64,000 nucleotides of DNA from Caldilineales bacterium. Lineage in GTDB: Bacteria; Chloroflexota; Anaerolineae; J102. Under the pieces are notes generated by a model. That model saw only the letters and a program-made list of their open reading frames with translations, did not search any database and was not told where the DNA came from. Position 1 is the first letter of the stretch, and each line of letters begins with the position of its first letter. The DNA is taken from NCBI GenBank assembly GCA_024102915.1, contig JAGFJG010000090.1:32877-96876 (forward strand). The letters run 5' to 3'. The position numbers and the translations under genes are program-made. This document shows, piece by piece, positions 33,592-43,260 of the stretch.

Positions 33592-34398
33592 TCAGATCGG
33601 AAACCGCAAAAGCAATACGGTCGCGATCACTGCCAGCACAATATACTCTAACGCCCGCCGCATGGTCAGCCGCCCTTGCAGTTCCTGATGCGCCAGCCCC
33701 ACCATCAAGTAGAAGAGCGTCATCAATGCCAGGCCCATGCGGATGGAAGTGTAAGGCCAGTAGTTGATCACCCAGGTGGTCTGGGCCATGATCAATGCCA
33801 CGACAGCGCTATACAAAAGCGCCATGCGTAATCGAGGACTGCTGTCCCGTAACAAATCCAACGCCAGCAACCCTGCAATCACCCCGATCAGTGTGGCCGA
33901 GATGAGGGAGCGATTACGGGCGCTGTAGATGACGACAAAAGCCAGGGCCGCCAGCACATAGGCCACGACATTGAGCACAATCCGCGACTCGCGATAATGG
34001 CGGTCCTCCCGATCCACGGTGTGATATTCGGCAATCGTCGTAGCCGCCAGAGCGAATCCGCATACAAAAAGCAACGCCAACCAGGCAGTTTGGGTGGGGG
34101 CTACCGGCAAGACGGCGGCAACGGTGAGGACGATGGCTCCCGGCAGCGCCCAATAACGATAAGTGTGACGCAGCATGGCGCGATTCGGATGCGTGCGAAT
34201 CGCCGCTTCCAACCCTGCGCAGACGATGACCAGCGCCACCAATCCCACAAGCAAGTTCTGCGAAACCACCAGCGACACCGGTGAGCCCAGGATGTTGGCT
34301 GTGTAAACGCGCTGCGGCAGACTGATCACAGTCGCCAGCGCCAATGTCACCAGTGCGGCCCAAATGGTGACGCTGAGATGGCTACGATAGTCGGACAT
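33592..34398 (-). CDS. Hypothetical eight-helix membrane protein
   Basis: 268 aa with about eight hydrophobic helices (around 12-30, 45-62, 85-102, 105-122, 143-160, 165-182, 192-210 and 218-265) and short polar loops. One loop near 124-139 is charged (YHTVDREDRHYRES). No catalytic motif or transporter signature is evident. It resembles membrane proteins seen mainly in Chloroflexota, which I cannot assign to a function. It stands divergent from the DUF4126 gene with a 118-bp shared promoter region. Confidence 0.65.
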   Translation of the reverse strand: MSDYRSHLSVTIWAALVTLALATVISLPQRVYTANILGSPVSLVVSQNLLVGLVALVIVCAGLEAAIRTHPNRAMLRHTYRYWALPGAIVLTVAAVLPVAPTQTAWLALLFVCGFALAATTIAEYHTVDREDRHYRESRIVLNVVAYVLAALAFVVIYSARNRSLISATLIGVIAGLLALDLLRDSSPRLRMALLYSAVVALIMAQTTWVINYWPYTSIRMGLALMTLFYLMVGLAHQELQGRLTMRRALEYIVLAVIATVLLLRFPI

Positions 34399-34516
34399 GA
34401 GTCAGAGCATTCTAGGGTTGTCCGGTGACCCTGTCAATTTGTGGAACCTGATCCCCGGCTTTCACGTATTGATAAAATGATGACCGTATTCCCACGCGCC
34501 CCGGGATGGATGAATT

Positions 34517-35110
34517 ATGTTTGAGATTTTCACCGCATTCGGCCTGTCGGCGGCGGCCGGTTTGAACGCGTACCTGCCCCTGCTTGTGGTGGGTCTGCTC
34601 GCGCGTTACACCGACCTGATCAGCTTGTCCGCACCGTGGGACGCCCTGGAAAATCCCTGGGTTTTGGGCGTGCTGGTTGTTTTGCTGCTGATCGAGATGA
34701 CGGTGGACAAGTTCCCCATGGCGGACACGGTCAACGACGTCCTGCAAACTTTTGTACGGCCGGTGGCGGGAGCGATCCTGTTCGCAGCTTCGGCCAGCGT
34801 CATCACCGATATCCATCCCGTCCTCGCCCTGATCTGCGGCATCCTGGCGGCTGGCGCAGTGCATTCGGTCAAGGCGACGGCGCGCCCGGTGGTGACGGCG
34901 ACAACCGGCGGACTGGGGAATCCGGTTGTGAGCCTGGCCGAGGATGTGGCTGCGCTGACGATTTCATTGCTGGCGATAATCCTGCCGGCGCTCACCGCAG
35001 CGGCGATTGTCGTCGTCCTGATCTGGGCCTGGCGGAAATACCGCCGCCGGAGAATGGCAAAACTGGCGGGAAGACGATCAGGAGAAATTAACCGCAGATT
35101 TCGCAGATGA
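34517..35110 (+). CDS. DUF4126 membrane protein
   Basis: 197 aa. The DUF4126 pattern is clear: N-terminal GLSAAAGLNAYLPLL, then IEMTVDKFPMADTVNDVLQTFVRPVAGA near 58-85, and a second hydrophobic half with KATARPVVTATTGGLGNP. Five or six membrane helices; function unknown. The last seven residues (INRRFRR) and the TGA stop are encoded by a half copy of the CACAGATTT-type intergenic repeat, so the native C-terminus was probably shorter or different. Convergent with the MFS gene, 12 bp apart. Confidence 0.78.
   Translation: MFEIFTAFGLSAAAGLNAYLPLLVVGLLARYTDLISLSAPWDALENPWVLGVLVVLLLIEMTVDKFPMADTVNDVLQTFVRPVAGAILFAASASVITDIHPVLALICGILAAGAVHSVKATARPVVTATTGGLGNPVVSLAEDVAALTISLLAIILPALTAAAIVVVLIWAWRKYRRRRMAKLAGRRSGEINRRFRR
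35090..35110. repeat. Half copy of the CACAGATTT-type repeat inside a gene end
   Basis: ACCGCAGATTTCGCAGATGA matches one arm of the elements at 9327-9391 and 53218-53313. Only one arm is seen. It encodes the last residues and stop of the DUF4126 protein. Confidence 0.65.
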
Positions 35111-35122
35111 AGTGCGAGGATT

Positions 35123-36316
35123 TCAAGAAGGCGTGCTGGGGCTTGGGACCGCTTGCGGCTGTGCTGAAGTTCTGGTCGAGGGCAGGCCCAGCCCAAACAA
35201 CCCACTGATGACGGCCAGCAACGCCATACCCTGCAAAACAACGGCCAGCCCGACCTGATCGCTCACCCAGCCGGCGATGGCCGCACCCACCGCTCCGCTG
35301 GCGAAGATGAAGCCCAGGGTCAGCCCCGAAGCCAGGGCCTGGCGGTTCGGCAACATCGCCTGTGCCATCACCACGGTCACACTGAACCCGGCCCCGGTGA
35401 GAAAACCGATGCTGAGGATGAGCAACGCGAAGACCAGCCCCGACGTTCCCAAATAAAACCACAGCGGTATCGCAGCCAGGAACATGCTGCCGGACACGAC
35501 TTTGCGCCGGCCCCAATGGTCGGCGAACCATCCTCCCGCCAGATTACCGAAAGCGCTGCCGAGAAACAGCATCGACGTGAAAAGCCCGTAGATGGCGGGC
35601 GACCAGCCCAGGTCTTGCAGGTACTTGGGCAGGAATGTGTTGGTCGTCGATTGCACGGTCATGCGGGTGAAGAGCAGCAGGGCGAACAAGACCATCGCCA
35701 TCACCCCGACCGATACCCTTGCCCTGGACGTCTGTTGGTGATGCGCGTGGTCGGCATGATTATGACGGGGCAGGCCTAGCCGCCATTGCCAGAGACCGAC
35801 GGCAACGGCCACAACCGCCAGTACGATCAGGCTCTGCCGTCCCCAGAATGCGGCCATGCTCCCGGCCAGCGCCGGACCGATGCCGAGCCCAACCTGGCCG
35901 AACAAAAAGAAGACCGAGGTGGCGGCGGCGATGTATTGAAAGGGCACACGCCCGGCTTTCACAGCCCCTTGCGGATGATATGCAGCCGAACCCAGCCCGG
36001 AAATGATGATGAATACTACCGCCAGCCAGCCGGGACTGAGTGCGGCCAATCCATAGAAAAGTCCAATCCACAACAAACCCACCGCCCCCATCCAGCGATC
36101 ACCGAAGCGGTCGGCCAGCCAGCCGAACGCCGGTTGGGTGAGGGAGTTGCCGAAGGTGTGAAGGGTGACGATCAGTCCGATACCGGCGTTGCTCACCCCC
36201 AACGAGGCGCTCATCAGCGCCAGCACGATAGGGATAGTGCTGTTGAGCACGTCGATGATGAAGTGTCCGCACGAGTTAGCCAGATAGCGCGGGTCGCGCA
36301 CGTAACTTGGAAGCAT
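35123..36316 (-). CDS. MFS transporter, Fsr (fosmidomycin-resistance)-like
   Basis: 397 aa, twelve membrane helices. The Fsr-type N-terminus is visible: HFIIDVLNSTIPIVLALM, then GLIVTLHTFGNSLTQPAFGWLADRFGDRW with the MFS A-motif between helices 2 and 3, and GLGSAAYHPQGAVKAGR near 110-126. A second A-motif-like segment (GGWFADHWGRRKV) is near 260. Fsr-like proteins export drugs or metabolites by proton antiport. It starts 4 bp after the methyltransferase stop, the last gene of a HyuA-hydrolase-methyltransferase-MFS unit. The cargo is unknown. Confidence 0.85.
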   Translation of the reverse strand: MLPSYVRDPRYLANSCGHFIIDVLNSTIPIVLALMSASLGVSNAGIGLIVTLHTFGNSLTQPAFGWLADRFGDRWMGAVGLLWIGLFYGLAALSPGWLAVVFIIISGLGSAAYHPQGAVKAGRVPFQYIAAATSVFFLFGQVGLGIGPALAGSMAAFWGRQSLIVLAVVAVAVGLWQWRLGLPRHNHADHAHHQQTSRARVSVGVMAMVLFALLLFTRMTVQSTTNTFLPKYLQDLGWSPAIYGLFTSMLFLGSAFGNLAGGWFADHWGRRKVVSGSMFLAAIPLWFYLGTSGLVFALLILSIGFLTGAGFSVTVVMAQAMLPNRQALASGLTLGFIFASGAVGAAIAGWVSDQVGLAVVLQGMALLAVISGLFGLGLPSTRTSAQPQAVPSPSTPS

Positions 36317-36320
36317 GGGA

Positions 36321-37085
36321 TCAGTCGGGTTTGCGTGCGCGTATGACGCCCTCGCGCAAAGAGAATGTCGTTTCTTCGCCTTGCCCCTGCGGATTCAGGA
36401 AATCGCGGGCAGGCCCCTCGCTTTGCCAGAGCATGTCGGTCAGCCGGGCACGGTCTTCTGCGTTCACCTGCATGCGTGCCATCCAGGGGAAAAATTGCAT
36501 CGGCTTGACGAGCTGCTCTACATGCTCGACTACCAGCCCGGCCTGCGCCACGAACCCGGCCAATTCCGCCAGCGGATACATCCAACCGTGCGAGGGATCA
36601 CGGATGGTCTCGAATTGATTCACATAGCGCACGGCATCGGGTTCATCCGGCCCGATGTTGTCGACCAACACCAAACGCCCGCCCGGTTTCAAAACTCGCG
36701 CCCAATCACGGATGGCGGCGGGTTGGTCGGGGAAATGATGCAGGGCGACGCGGCAGGTTAGCAGATCGAAGACGGACGGGAAGGGCAGCATTTCGCCGCG
36801 GCCCTGGACCCAACCGACTAGGGCAACACCCTGTTTTTCGCCGTTCCGGCGTGCAGCCTGCAACATGGGAAAGGTGATGTCGATGGAGACCATGCGCCGC
36901 ACATGCGGTGCGATGACCAGGGCTGAGTGCCCGCCGCCGGGAGCGACATCCAATGCCAACCAGTGCGGCTGCGCATCCGCCAGTTCCGCCATGCGCGCCA
37001 GGCTGTGTCCCTGGGCATGCACCTGCGAACTGACATAGGCTTCGGCGTTTGCGCCGAATTGTTTTTGAACGAGTTCCTGCGACAT
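36321..37085 (-). CDS. SAM-dependent methyltransferase (UbiE-like)
   Basis: 254 aa from ATG 37085, selected because the longer frame overlaps the preceding hydrolase. It begins with FGANAEAYVSS, a BioC/UbiE-like entry. Motif I is LALDVAPGGGHSALV (about 44-58), with VSIDITFPML, CRVALHHFPD (motif IV) and VLKPGGRLVLVDNI. The C-terminal half (about 170-254) is a lid with aromatic residues. It probably methylates a small molecule. Spaced 8 bp from the upstream hydrolase and 4 bp from the downstream MFS gene. Confidence 0.83.
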   Translation of the reverse strand: MSQELVQKQFGANAEAYVSSQVHAQGHSLARMAELADAQPHWLALDVAPGGGHSALVIAPHVRRMVSIDITFPMLQAARRNGEKQGVALVGWVQGRGEMLPFPSVFDLLTCRVALHHFPDQPAAIRDWARVLKPGGRLVLVDNIGPDEPDAVRYVNQFETIRDPSHGWMYPLAELAGFVAQAGLVVEHVEQLVKPMQFFPWMARMQVNAEDRARLTDMLWQSEGPARDFLNPQGQGEETTFSLREGVIRARKPD

Positions 37086-37093
37086 GACCCTAA

Positions 37094-37945
37094 CTATGCC
37101 AGCCCCAGATTCTGATTCAGCCACTCGGCTGCGTCCTGCAAGATCGGGTCGCGCAATTCGGGCAGTTCATTGTGCATTTCGTGCAGACAGTCGGGATACT
37201 GGCGGAAGCTGACATCATTGTCGCAGCGGCCGGTGGCGGCGAGGATGGCTTGCCGATTAATGGTGGTGTCCAGCTCGCCCATCAGCACCAGCGCGGGCAT
37301 CCTCAAAGTGGAGAGCAAATCGCCCGCTTCTTCGGCCTTAGCCAGACAGGCGTTGACAAAGCGAATCGTCACGGTGTGGTGATAGATGTCGTCTGCAAAG
37401 TAGGCGGCTTTGGAATCGGGATCGTGGCTGAGGGTGTAGTCATCGTGACTGCCGCTCTGGATGCTGAGCCCAGGAGCGACGCGGCCCAATACCCGCGCCA
37501 TCGTGAGTTTGAACGGGCTGTAATCGGGGCCAACGCCGTAACCGGGCGAGGAAATGATCGCCGCATTCACCTTGTTATGGCCATATCCCGCCAGATAATG
37601 CGTGCCAATCATGCCGCCCAGACTGTGGGCGAAGAACCCCAGCGGCAGGCCGGGATAGGTCTGGCGGGCGAGATCGACGATCTGATCGAGATCACGGAGC
37701 ACATCGTCGAAATCCTCGAAATCCCCGCGCTTGCCGCCCGATTTGCCGAACCCGCGATGGTCATGCCCGTATATGACATAGCCCCGCTCGTTGAACAACC
37801 TGACAACGTGCTGATACCGGCCGGCGTGCTCGCCCAAGCCGTGGACGATGACGAGAATCGCCCGCGGGGCGGAGTCAGGCGTCCAGGTGCGTAGGAACAG
37901 ATTCAGTCCATCATGGGCGGTGAGGATTGTTTCTTGGTAGGCCAT
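37094..37945 (-). CDS. Alpha/beta hydrolase, monoacylglycerol-lipase-like
   Basis: 283 aa. The characteristic HGLGEHAGRY oxyanion-loop motif lies near 35-44, GHDHRGFGKSGG near 60-71, and nucleophile elbow FAHSLGGMIG near 103-112 (Ser106). An acid in LMGELDTTINRQA and a C-terminal His in LHEMHNEL complete the triad. These enzymes release fatty acids from monoacylglycerols or lysophospholipids. There is no signal peptide, so it acts in the cytosol or at the inner membrane face. Part of a minus-strand unit beginning with HyuA. Confidence 0.88.
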   Translation of the reverse strand: MAYQETILTAHDGLNLFLRTWTPDSAPRAILVIVHGLGEHAGRYQHVVRLFNERGYVIYGHDHRGFGKSGGKRGDFEDFDDVLRDLDQIVDLARQTYPGLPLGFFAHSLGGMIGTHYLAGYGHNKVNAAIISSPGYGVGPDYSPFKLTMARVLGRVAPGLSIQSGSHDDYTLSHDPDSKAAYFADDIYHHTVTIRFVNACLAKAEEAGDLLSTLRMPALVLMGELDTTINRQAILAATGRCDNDVSFRQYPDCLHEMHNELPELRDPILQDAAEWLNQNLGLA

Positions 37946-37981
37946 GAGCAGCTCCGAGATGTCTTGTGAGGAACCGAGTGA

Positions 37982-40030
37982 TCATTGCGACTCGCGCATT
38001 CTACTATGCTTAAGTTCAATCACGAAGTTACCCCAACCATCCACCTGACAACGAACGTCCGCGGGGACGACGATGGTCGTGTCGGGCTGGACGATGATGG
38101 CCGGGCCGGACAACCGATGGCCGGGTCCGAGCAGGGAGCCATTGTAGAAGGGCATTTGCGTAAGCTGGCCGGACGCCAGCACAGCCGGGCGCTGTTCGAA
38201 CAACGCGAGGGATGAATCGGCGTCCCCATCAGCCATGGAATGTAATGGCGGCGCATCGACTTTGCCCTCGGCTCGCACGCGAATGTTGACGATCTCGACC
38301 GCCGCGCCGGACTCGGCGTGGCCATAGACGCGTGCGTGCGCCGTGTGAAAGTCAGCGACAAAGTTAGCTGTGAACGGGATGGTCAACTCGTAAGATTGGC
38401 CGACATAGCGCATGTCGAGTTGCCTGTGAAGTTGCATGCGTTCGGCAGGAACGCCTTCGGCCAGCAATTCTCGCCGCGCCAAATCAGTCAGGGTTTCGAA
38501 ACCGGATAAGTCGAGGTCATGCGGACGCATCATCACCGTCTGTACATAATCTTTGACCACATCGGCGGCCAGCATGCCGAAAGCCGAGAGCACCGAAGCC
38601 TGCGGTGGGATCAGCACGCGCTTCATGCCCAGACTGGCCGCCAGCGCGCAGGCGTGCAGTCCGCCCGCCCCGCCAAAACTGACCAATGTAAAGTCCGCGG
38701 GGTCATAGCCGCGCTCCACCGGGCGCACGCGCAAGGCCCGCTCCATGTGGGCGTCGGCGATCTGGACGACGCCCAGGGCAGCCGTTTGGGCGGGCGTGAG
38801 ACCGGGGCGAGGGGTAAGCCGGGCTTGACGCGCCAGGTTGGATAGAGTCGATTCCGCCGCGTCCGCATCCAATGACATAGCTCCGCCCAGAAAATGATCG
38901 GGCGACAGGCGGCCCAACGCCAGGTTGGCATCGGTGACGGTGGGCAGTTCGCCGCCGCGCCCATAGCAGGCTGGCCCTGGATCGGCCCCGGCGCTTTGCG
39001 GCCCCACACGCAGCGCCCCGCCCGCATCCACATAGGCGATGGACCCGCCGCCCGCACCCACGGTATGAATGGCGATAACGGGGATACGGATGGGCAGGCC
39101 GTCGATTTCCGCCTCAGAGGTGATGGGCAGATCGCCGTCGAGCAGAGACACATCGGTGGAAGTGCCGCCCATGTCGAAGGCTATGATGCGCTCGAAACCG
39201 GCGTTCTTGGCCACGCGCAACGCACCTACGGCACCGCCCGCCGGGCCGGAGAGGATGCAGCGCACCGCCTGGTTGCGCGCGACCGCCGCCCGGATCATAC
39301 CGCCGTTCGATTGCATGATCCGTAAAGAACCGGACGCTTTGGTCGAACCTGCGTCATAATCTGTCAATCCCAACTCCAGCCGTCCCAGATAGCGATCCAT
39401 CACCGGCGAGACAAAGGCGTTGATAGCGGTGGTGCTGGCCCGTTCGTATTCGCGGAACTCAGGCAGGATGTCGGAGGAGGCGGAGACGATGAAGCCCGCC
39501 GCCCTCAATTTTTCGGCGATGACCTGCTCGTGGGCGGGATGCAGAAACGAAAACAGCAGGCAGATGGCGACCGACTCGGCTCCGGCCTTGCACAATTCCT
39601 CGATCAACGCCGGCAGTTCAGACTCAGCCAGCGGTTCCAGCACCCGCCCCTCGTAGTTCACCCGCTCGCTGATCTCGAAACAGAGTTCGGGCGGGATCAA
39701 CGGGGCGGGGCGGTCGGCGAAGAAATCATACAGCGCTTCCGGGCTGCGGTTCTGGCGGCCAATGGTGAGAATATCTTTGAAACCGCGCGTGGCGACGAAT
39801 GCTGTGTGCGCCCCTTTGCGTTCGAGCAGGGCGTTGGTGGCGACGGTGGAGCCGTGGATGATGGCGAATGAGGAATTGCGATTTACGAACTGCGAATTGA
39901 GGCCGGCGAGCACAGCTTGCTCTGGCGCGGCGGGCGTGGAGAGGAGTTTGAATGTGCGAAATTGCCCGCTGGTTTCGTCGTAATAAACGAAGTCGGTGAA
40001 GGTGCCGCCGATGTCGATGCCGATACGCAT
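37982..40030 (-). CDS. Hydantoinase/oxoprolinase subunit A (HyuA-like), without HyuB partner
   Basis: 682 aa, full-length for the ATP-dependent HyuA family. It starts MRIGIDIGGTFTDFVYYD (ASKHA phosphate-1 motif), with HGSTVATNALLERKG near 59-73, FDMGGTSTDVSLLDG near 285-299, and IHTVGAGGGSIAYVDAGGALRVGPQSAGADPGPACYG as a long conserved stretch (key residues Gly-rich loop near 323-345). HyuA with HyuB cleaves hydantoins, 5-oxoproline or carboxylates ketones (acetone/acetophenone carboxylase). No HyuB gene lies on either side, so the activity is uncertain. It is the first gene of the unit ending with the MFS exporter. Confidence 0.88.
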   Translation of the reverse strand: MRIGIDIGGTFTDFVYYDETSGQFRTFKLLSTPAAPEQAVLAGLNSQFVNRNSSFAIIHGSTVATNALLERKGAHTAFVATRGFKDILTIGRQNRSPEALYDFFADRPAPLIPPELCFEISERVNYEGRVLEPLAESELPALIEELCKAGAESVAICLLFSFLHPAHEQVIAEKLRAAGFIVSASSDILPEFREYERASTTAINAFVSPVMDRYLGRLELGLTDYDAGSTKASGSLRIMQSNGGMIRAAVARNQAVRCILSGPAGGAVGALRVAKNAGFERIIAFDMGGTSTDVSLLDGDLPITSEAEIDGLPIRIPVIAIHTVGAGGGSIAYVDAGGALRVGPQSAGADPGPACYGRGGELPTVTDANLALGRLSPDHFLGGAMSLDADAAESTLSNLARQARLTPRPGLTPAQTAALGVVQIADAHMERALRVRPVERGYDPADFTLVSFGGAGGLHACALAASLGMKRVLIPPQASVLSAFGMLAADVVKDYVQTVMMRPHDLDLSGFETLTDLARRELLAEGVPAERMQLHRQLDMRYVGQSYELTIPFTANFVADFHTAHARVYGHAESGAAVEIVNIRVRAEGKVDAPPLHSMADGDADSSLALFEQRPAVLASGQLTQMPFYNGSLLGPGHRLSGPAIIVQPDTTIVVPADVRCQVDGWGNFVIELKHSRMRESQ

Positions 40031-40102
40031 GATGGGAAAGCCGGGAGCAATGGTGAAGAGGAAACTGGACTGAAGTCACGACGAGAACAGTAAGTTTCTA
40101 CT

Positions 40103-40189
40103 CGATGATGGACGGCGGACGATGGACGATTGAAGGTCGTTTGCCAGCGTAATCGCCATCGTCTATCGTCAATGGTCAATCGTTGACCG
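40103..40189. repeat. Intergenic inverted-repeat element, GACGAT type, copy 3
   Basis: The left arm iterates GGACG/GGACGAT. The right arm carries CCATCGTC, TATCGTC and CAATCGTTG as imperfect complements. Lies between HyuA and the LuxR regulator, and occupies about a third of the 284-bp divergent gap. No clear promoter motif was recognised in the rest. Confidence 0.65.
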
Positions 40190-40314
40190 TGTGACAAAAG
40201 TAGCAGTTTCAAATTGACGTCAGTTTAGATGAACGTAGTCGCCGGTCATGCCAGACGCATGATCTTAGCAGAGGGGTTGGGGATTGAGAAACAAGCGCGG
40301 AAGGGAACTTCATT

Positions 40315-43095
40315 ATGACCCGCGTCATGGTTTTTCACAGAAAAGACGCGTATGCTGTCAGATTAGAGGCACGGCGCTTGATCTCAAACTTGCTGATGAC
40401 CAAGCTCTATGCGCCGCCTTTGCGTGCGCAGGTCGTCTCGCGTCCCCGGTTGCTGGCCCTGCTCGACCAGGGTTTGGAGCGCAAGCTAGCGTTGCTTTCG
40501 GCCCCGGCAGGCTTCGGCAAAACCACGTTGGTGGCCGATTGGATGTATACGCGCGCCGCCGAAAGAGACGCAAAAGTCTGTTGGTTATCGTTGGATGAAG
40601 GGGACAATGATCCGGTCTACTTTTGGCGCTACGTCATCGCCGCCCTTGAGCCGGTGATAGGCGAGACCGATAGTCAGGCCATCGCCCTGTTGCACGCATC
40701 GCCCCCGGCCATCATCCCTGCCCTGACAGCCCTGCTCAACGATCTGTCCGCCATTCCCGATCAGACGCTGGCCCTGGTATTGGACGATCATCACCAGATC
40801 CATAACGAGGCGGTGCACGGATCCCTGGCCTATTTCATCGAACATATCCCGCCCCACGTCCATCTCTATCTGCTCACCCGCGCCGACCCGCCCTTGCCTC
40901 TGGCCCGCATGCGGGTGCGCGACCAACTGGTGGAATTGCGCTCCGCCGATCTGCGATTCTCGCCGGACGAAGCTCGAAGTTTCCTGGGCGAAACGATGTT
41001 GCTGGATTTGTCGGAAGATGCCTTGACCAGTCTGGAGGCCGTTTCCGAGGGGTGGATAGCCGGGCTGCAACTGGCTGCGCTATCCATGCGGGGGCGCGAT
41101 GCCGCGGGCATCGACGCCTTTATCGCCGATTTCAGCGGCCAGCATCATCGCATCCTCGAATTCCTGACCGAGGAGATACTGAAGAGCGAGCCTGAGTTGG
41201 TACGTTCCTTTCTGCTGGAAACATCCATCCTCAACCGGCTCAACGGAACGTTGTGCGAAGCCGTCACCGGGCAAAGTAATGGTAAGGCGATCCTCGCCCG
41301 GCTGGTTCGTGAAAACCTGCTGACCGATCCCCTGGATGCCGCCGGGGAATGGTATCGCTATCATCGCCTGTTGTCAGAAATGTTGCGCGGTGAATTGCAT
41401 CGAAACGCCCCGGAACGTATTCCCGAACTGCATCGCCGCGCTGCCGATTGGCTCGATGAAAATGGTCTTGAGCATGAGGCGATGGCGCATTCGCTGGCGG
41501 CCAAGGACTACGAAGCGGCGGCGAAACGCATCCGCCGCATCTATCGCGCTCTAGCCCAACGCGGCGAGTTGGCGACGCTCTGCGGATGGCTTGAGCGCCT
41601 GCCGGACGACATGGTACGAAGTCAGCCCTACCTCTCTCTGGTCTATGTCTGGGCATTGTCCTATTCGGGACGCTATGATCTGATCGAAGAACGCTTACAG
41701 GATGTCGAGACGAGTGCGGCATTGTTGGCGGAACCCGATCGCTCCCTTGTGCTGGCCGAAGCCACCACCCTGCGCGCAGTCATCCAGTCGATTGCCGGGG
41801 ACGCGAGGGGAGCCATCGCCAATGCTGAGAAAGCGTTGGAAACTGTGCCCATGAGCGACCCGGCCTTGCGGCTGATCGCCCATCATGCCCTGGGCAATGG
41901 CTATCGCCTGTTGGGCAAACCGGCCATCGCCGAAGGGTATCTCTTAGAAGCCAGGACCATGGCCCGCGCTTTGATTGGTCCCATTTTGCAGACGGCGGTC
42001 GAGATGCGTCTGGCGCAGGTTCGCACCATGCGCGGGCGTCTGCATGATGCAGCGGAGATATTCGCGCGATTGGCGTATCCCGATGACAGCGCCTACATTT
42101 CCATGCCCAACATGTCCGAGGCTTTTGTGCGCCTGGCCGACATCGAGCGCGAGTGGAATCAGCGGGAACGAGCGTTCAAGCTTGTCGAAAGGGGCATCGA
42201 ACTTGCTCGCCAGAACCCGAACAACCTTGCGCTGCTCAGCGGCTATCTGACCCGGATGCACATTGAAGTGACCGGCGACGATTTCATAGCCGCTGCGGAA
42301 TCATTGCAATTGGCCGATGAGATTGGGCGACGCCAAAATTACCCATACTTGTCAGAACGATTGGCGACGCAGCGGGCCTGGTTGCAGACGATGGCGGGCG
42401 AATGGGACACAGCCGTTGAGTGGGCGGAAGAGTACGCCGCCCAGAGAAAAGGCCAGCGTACCTACGGTTCTTTGTTCGACCTGCAAGAATTGACACTCGC
42501 CCGAATTCTGCGGTCGCAAAACCGGCTGGAAGAAGCGAGTGAAGTCCTGGATCAATTGGAATTGGAGGCGAGAGAGGCCGGTCGGGGTTGGTCGGTCTTG
42601 CAAACGCTGATACAACGAGCGGTGACTCACGCGATCGCTCACCAATCAGAACAGGCCTTTGCAACGCTACGACAGGCCCTCCATCGCGGTCACAATGAAG
42701 GCTTCGTTCGTATTTTCGTCGATGAAGGGGAGCCTATGCGCCGCCTTTTGGGCGAGGTTTATCTGCACGCGCATGACCCGCAGCCGCCCGGACTCAAGGA
42801 TTATCTTACCCGGCTTCTGACCGCTTTCCCTGACCCCGTCATCCCCCTGACCCGGCAAACAGGCGGTGAGACCACTGTGCCCAAAGTCATGTTGGCGGAG
42901 CAATTGACTGAGCGCGAGTTGGAAATCCTGGCGTTCATCGCTCAGGGCGCATCCAACCAGGAAATTGCCAACCAGCTTTTCCTTAGCGTGGGCACAGTCA
43001 AAAACCACATCAGCCACATTTTGGGCAAGTTGGGTGCGCAGAATCGCACGGAGGCAGTGGCCGTCGCTCGTCACATCGGGTTGTTGGAAACATGA
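40315..43095 (+). CDS. MalT-like LuxR-family ATP-dependent transcriptional regulator
   Basis: 926 aa from ATG 40315; ATG 40396 is a second possible start close to the conserved TKLYAPP entry. A STAND-type ATPase domain follows with the P-loop LSAPAGFGKTTL (61-72) and a Walker B-like LALVLDDHHQI near 155. A winged-helix-like segment comes next, then a long TPR-like helical superdomain (about 380-830). The C-terminal LuxR HTH (about 858-920) has LTERELEILAFIAQG and VGTVKNHISHILGKLGA. MalT-type regulators bind an inducer, oligomerise with ATP and activate operons. The dozen-gene run downstream is the natural candidate target. Confidence 0.92.
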   Translation: MTRVMVFHRKDAYAVRLEARRLISNLLMTKLYAPPLRAQVVSRPRLLALLDQGLERKLALLSAPAGFGKTTLVADWMYTRAAERDAKVCWLSLDEGDNDPVYFWRYVIAALEPVIGETDSQAIALLHASPPAIIPALTALLNDLSAIPDQTLALVLDDHHQIHNEAVHGSLAYFIEHIPPHVHLYLLTRADPPLPLARMRVRDQLVELRSADLRFSPDEARSFLGETMLLDLSEDALTSLEAVSEGWIAGLQLAALSMRGRDAAGIDAFIADFSGQHHRILEFLTEEILKSEPELVRSFLLETSILNRLNGTLCEAVTGQSNGKAILARLVRENLLTDPLDAAGEWYRYHRLLSEMLRGELHRNAPERIPELHRRAADWLDENGLEHEAMAHSLAAKDYEAAAKRIRRIYRALAQRGELATLCGWLERLPDDMVRSQPYLSLVYVWALSYSGRYDLIEERLQDVETSAALLAEPDRSLVLAEATTLRAVIQSIAGDARGAIANAEKALETVPMSDPALRLIAHHALGNGYRLLGKPAIAEGYLLEARTMARALIGPILQTAVEMRLAQVRTMRGRLHDAAEIFARLAYPDDSAYISMPNMSEAFVRLADIEREWNQRERAFKLVERGIELARQNPNNLALLSGYLTRMHIEVTGDDFIAAAESLQLADEIGRRQNYPYLSERLATQRAWLQTMAGEWDTAVEWAEEYAAQRKGQRTYGSLFDLQELTLARILRSQNRLEEASEVLDQLELEAREAGRGWSVLQTLIQRAVTHAIAHQSEQAFATLRQALHRGHNEGFVRIFVDEGEPMRRLLGEVYLHAHDPQPPGLKDYLTRLLTAFPDPVIPLTRQTGGETTVPKVMLAEQLTERELEILAFIAQGASNQEIANQLFLSVGTVKNHISHILGKLGAQNRTEAVAVARHIGLLET

Positions 43096-43125
43096 CCTAG
43101 ATTGTGACTTTCGTCAGACGACACC

Positions 43126-43178
43126 AGGACCGGTTTGGGCCTATGCTGATCAACAAATGACCTGAACCGGTCCTTCTT
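43126..43178 (+). terminator. Possible terminator after the LuxR gene
   Basis: AGGACCGGTT (43126-43135) pairs with AACCGGTCCT (43165-43174), followed by TCTTT. The stem is perfect over 10 bp but the loop is 29 nt, so efficiency is doubtful. Confidence 0.45.
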
Positions 43179-43191
43179 TGTACATCAAACT

Positions 43192-43239
43192 GAGTTCTGG
43201 GTTTCAAGCGCCGATTTGAACCTGGAACTTTGAACTGAG
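43192..43239. repeat. Intergenic element, TTCAAAGTTC type, copy 1
   Basis: GAGTTCTGGGTTTCAAG is opposed by TTGAACCTGGAACTTTGAAC as an imperfect complement with GTTC/GAAC units iterated at 7-8 bp. A longer relative lies at 62172-62248. Confidence 0.6.
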
Positions 43240-43260
43240 ATTACATCACCGAGGTGTGCC

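Noticed and set aside
40315..43095. Quorum-sensing LuxR regulator
   Set aside because: It has no autoinducer-binding domain; the STAND ATPase and TPR-like middle place it with MalT-type regulators.
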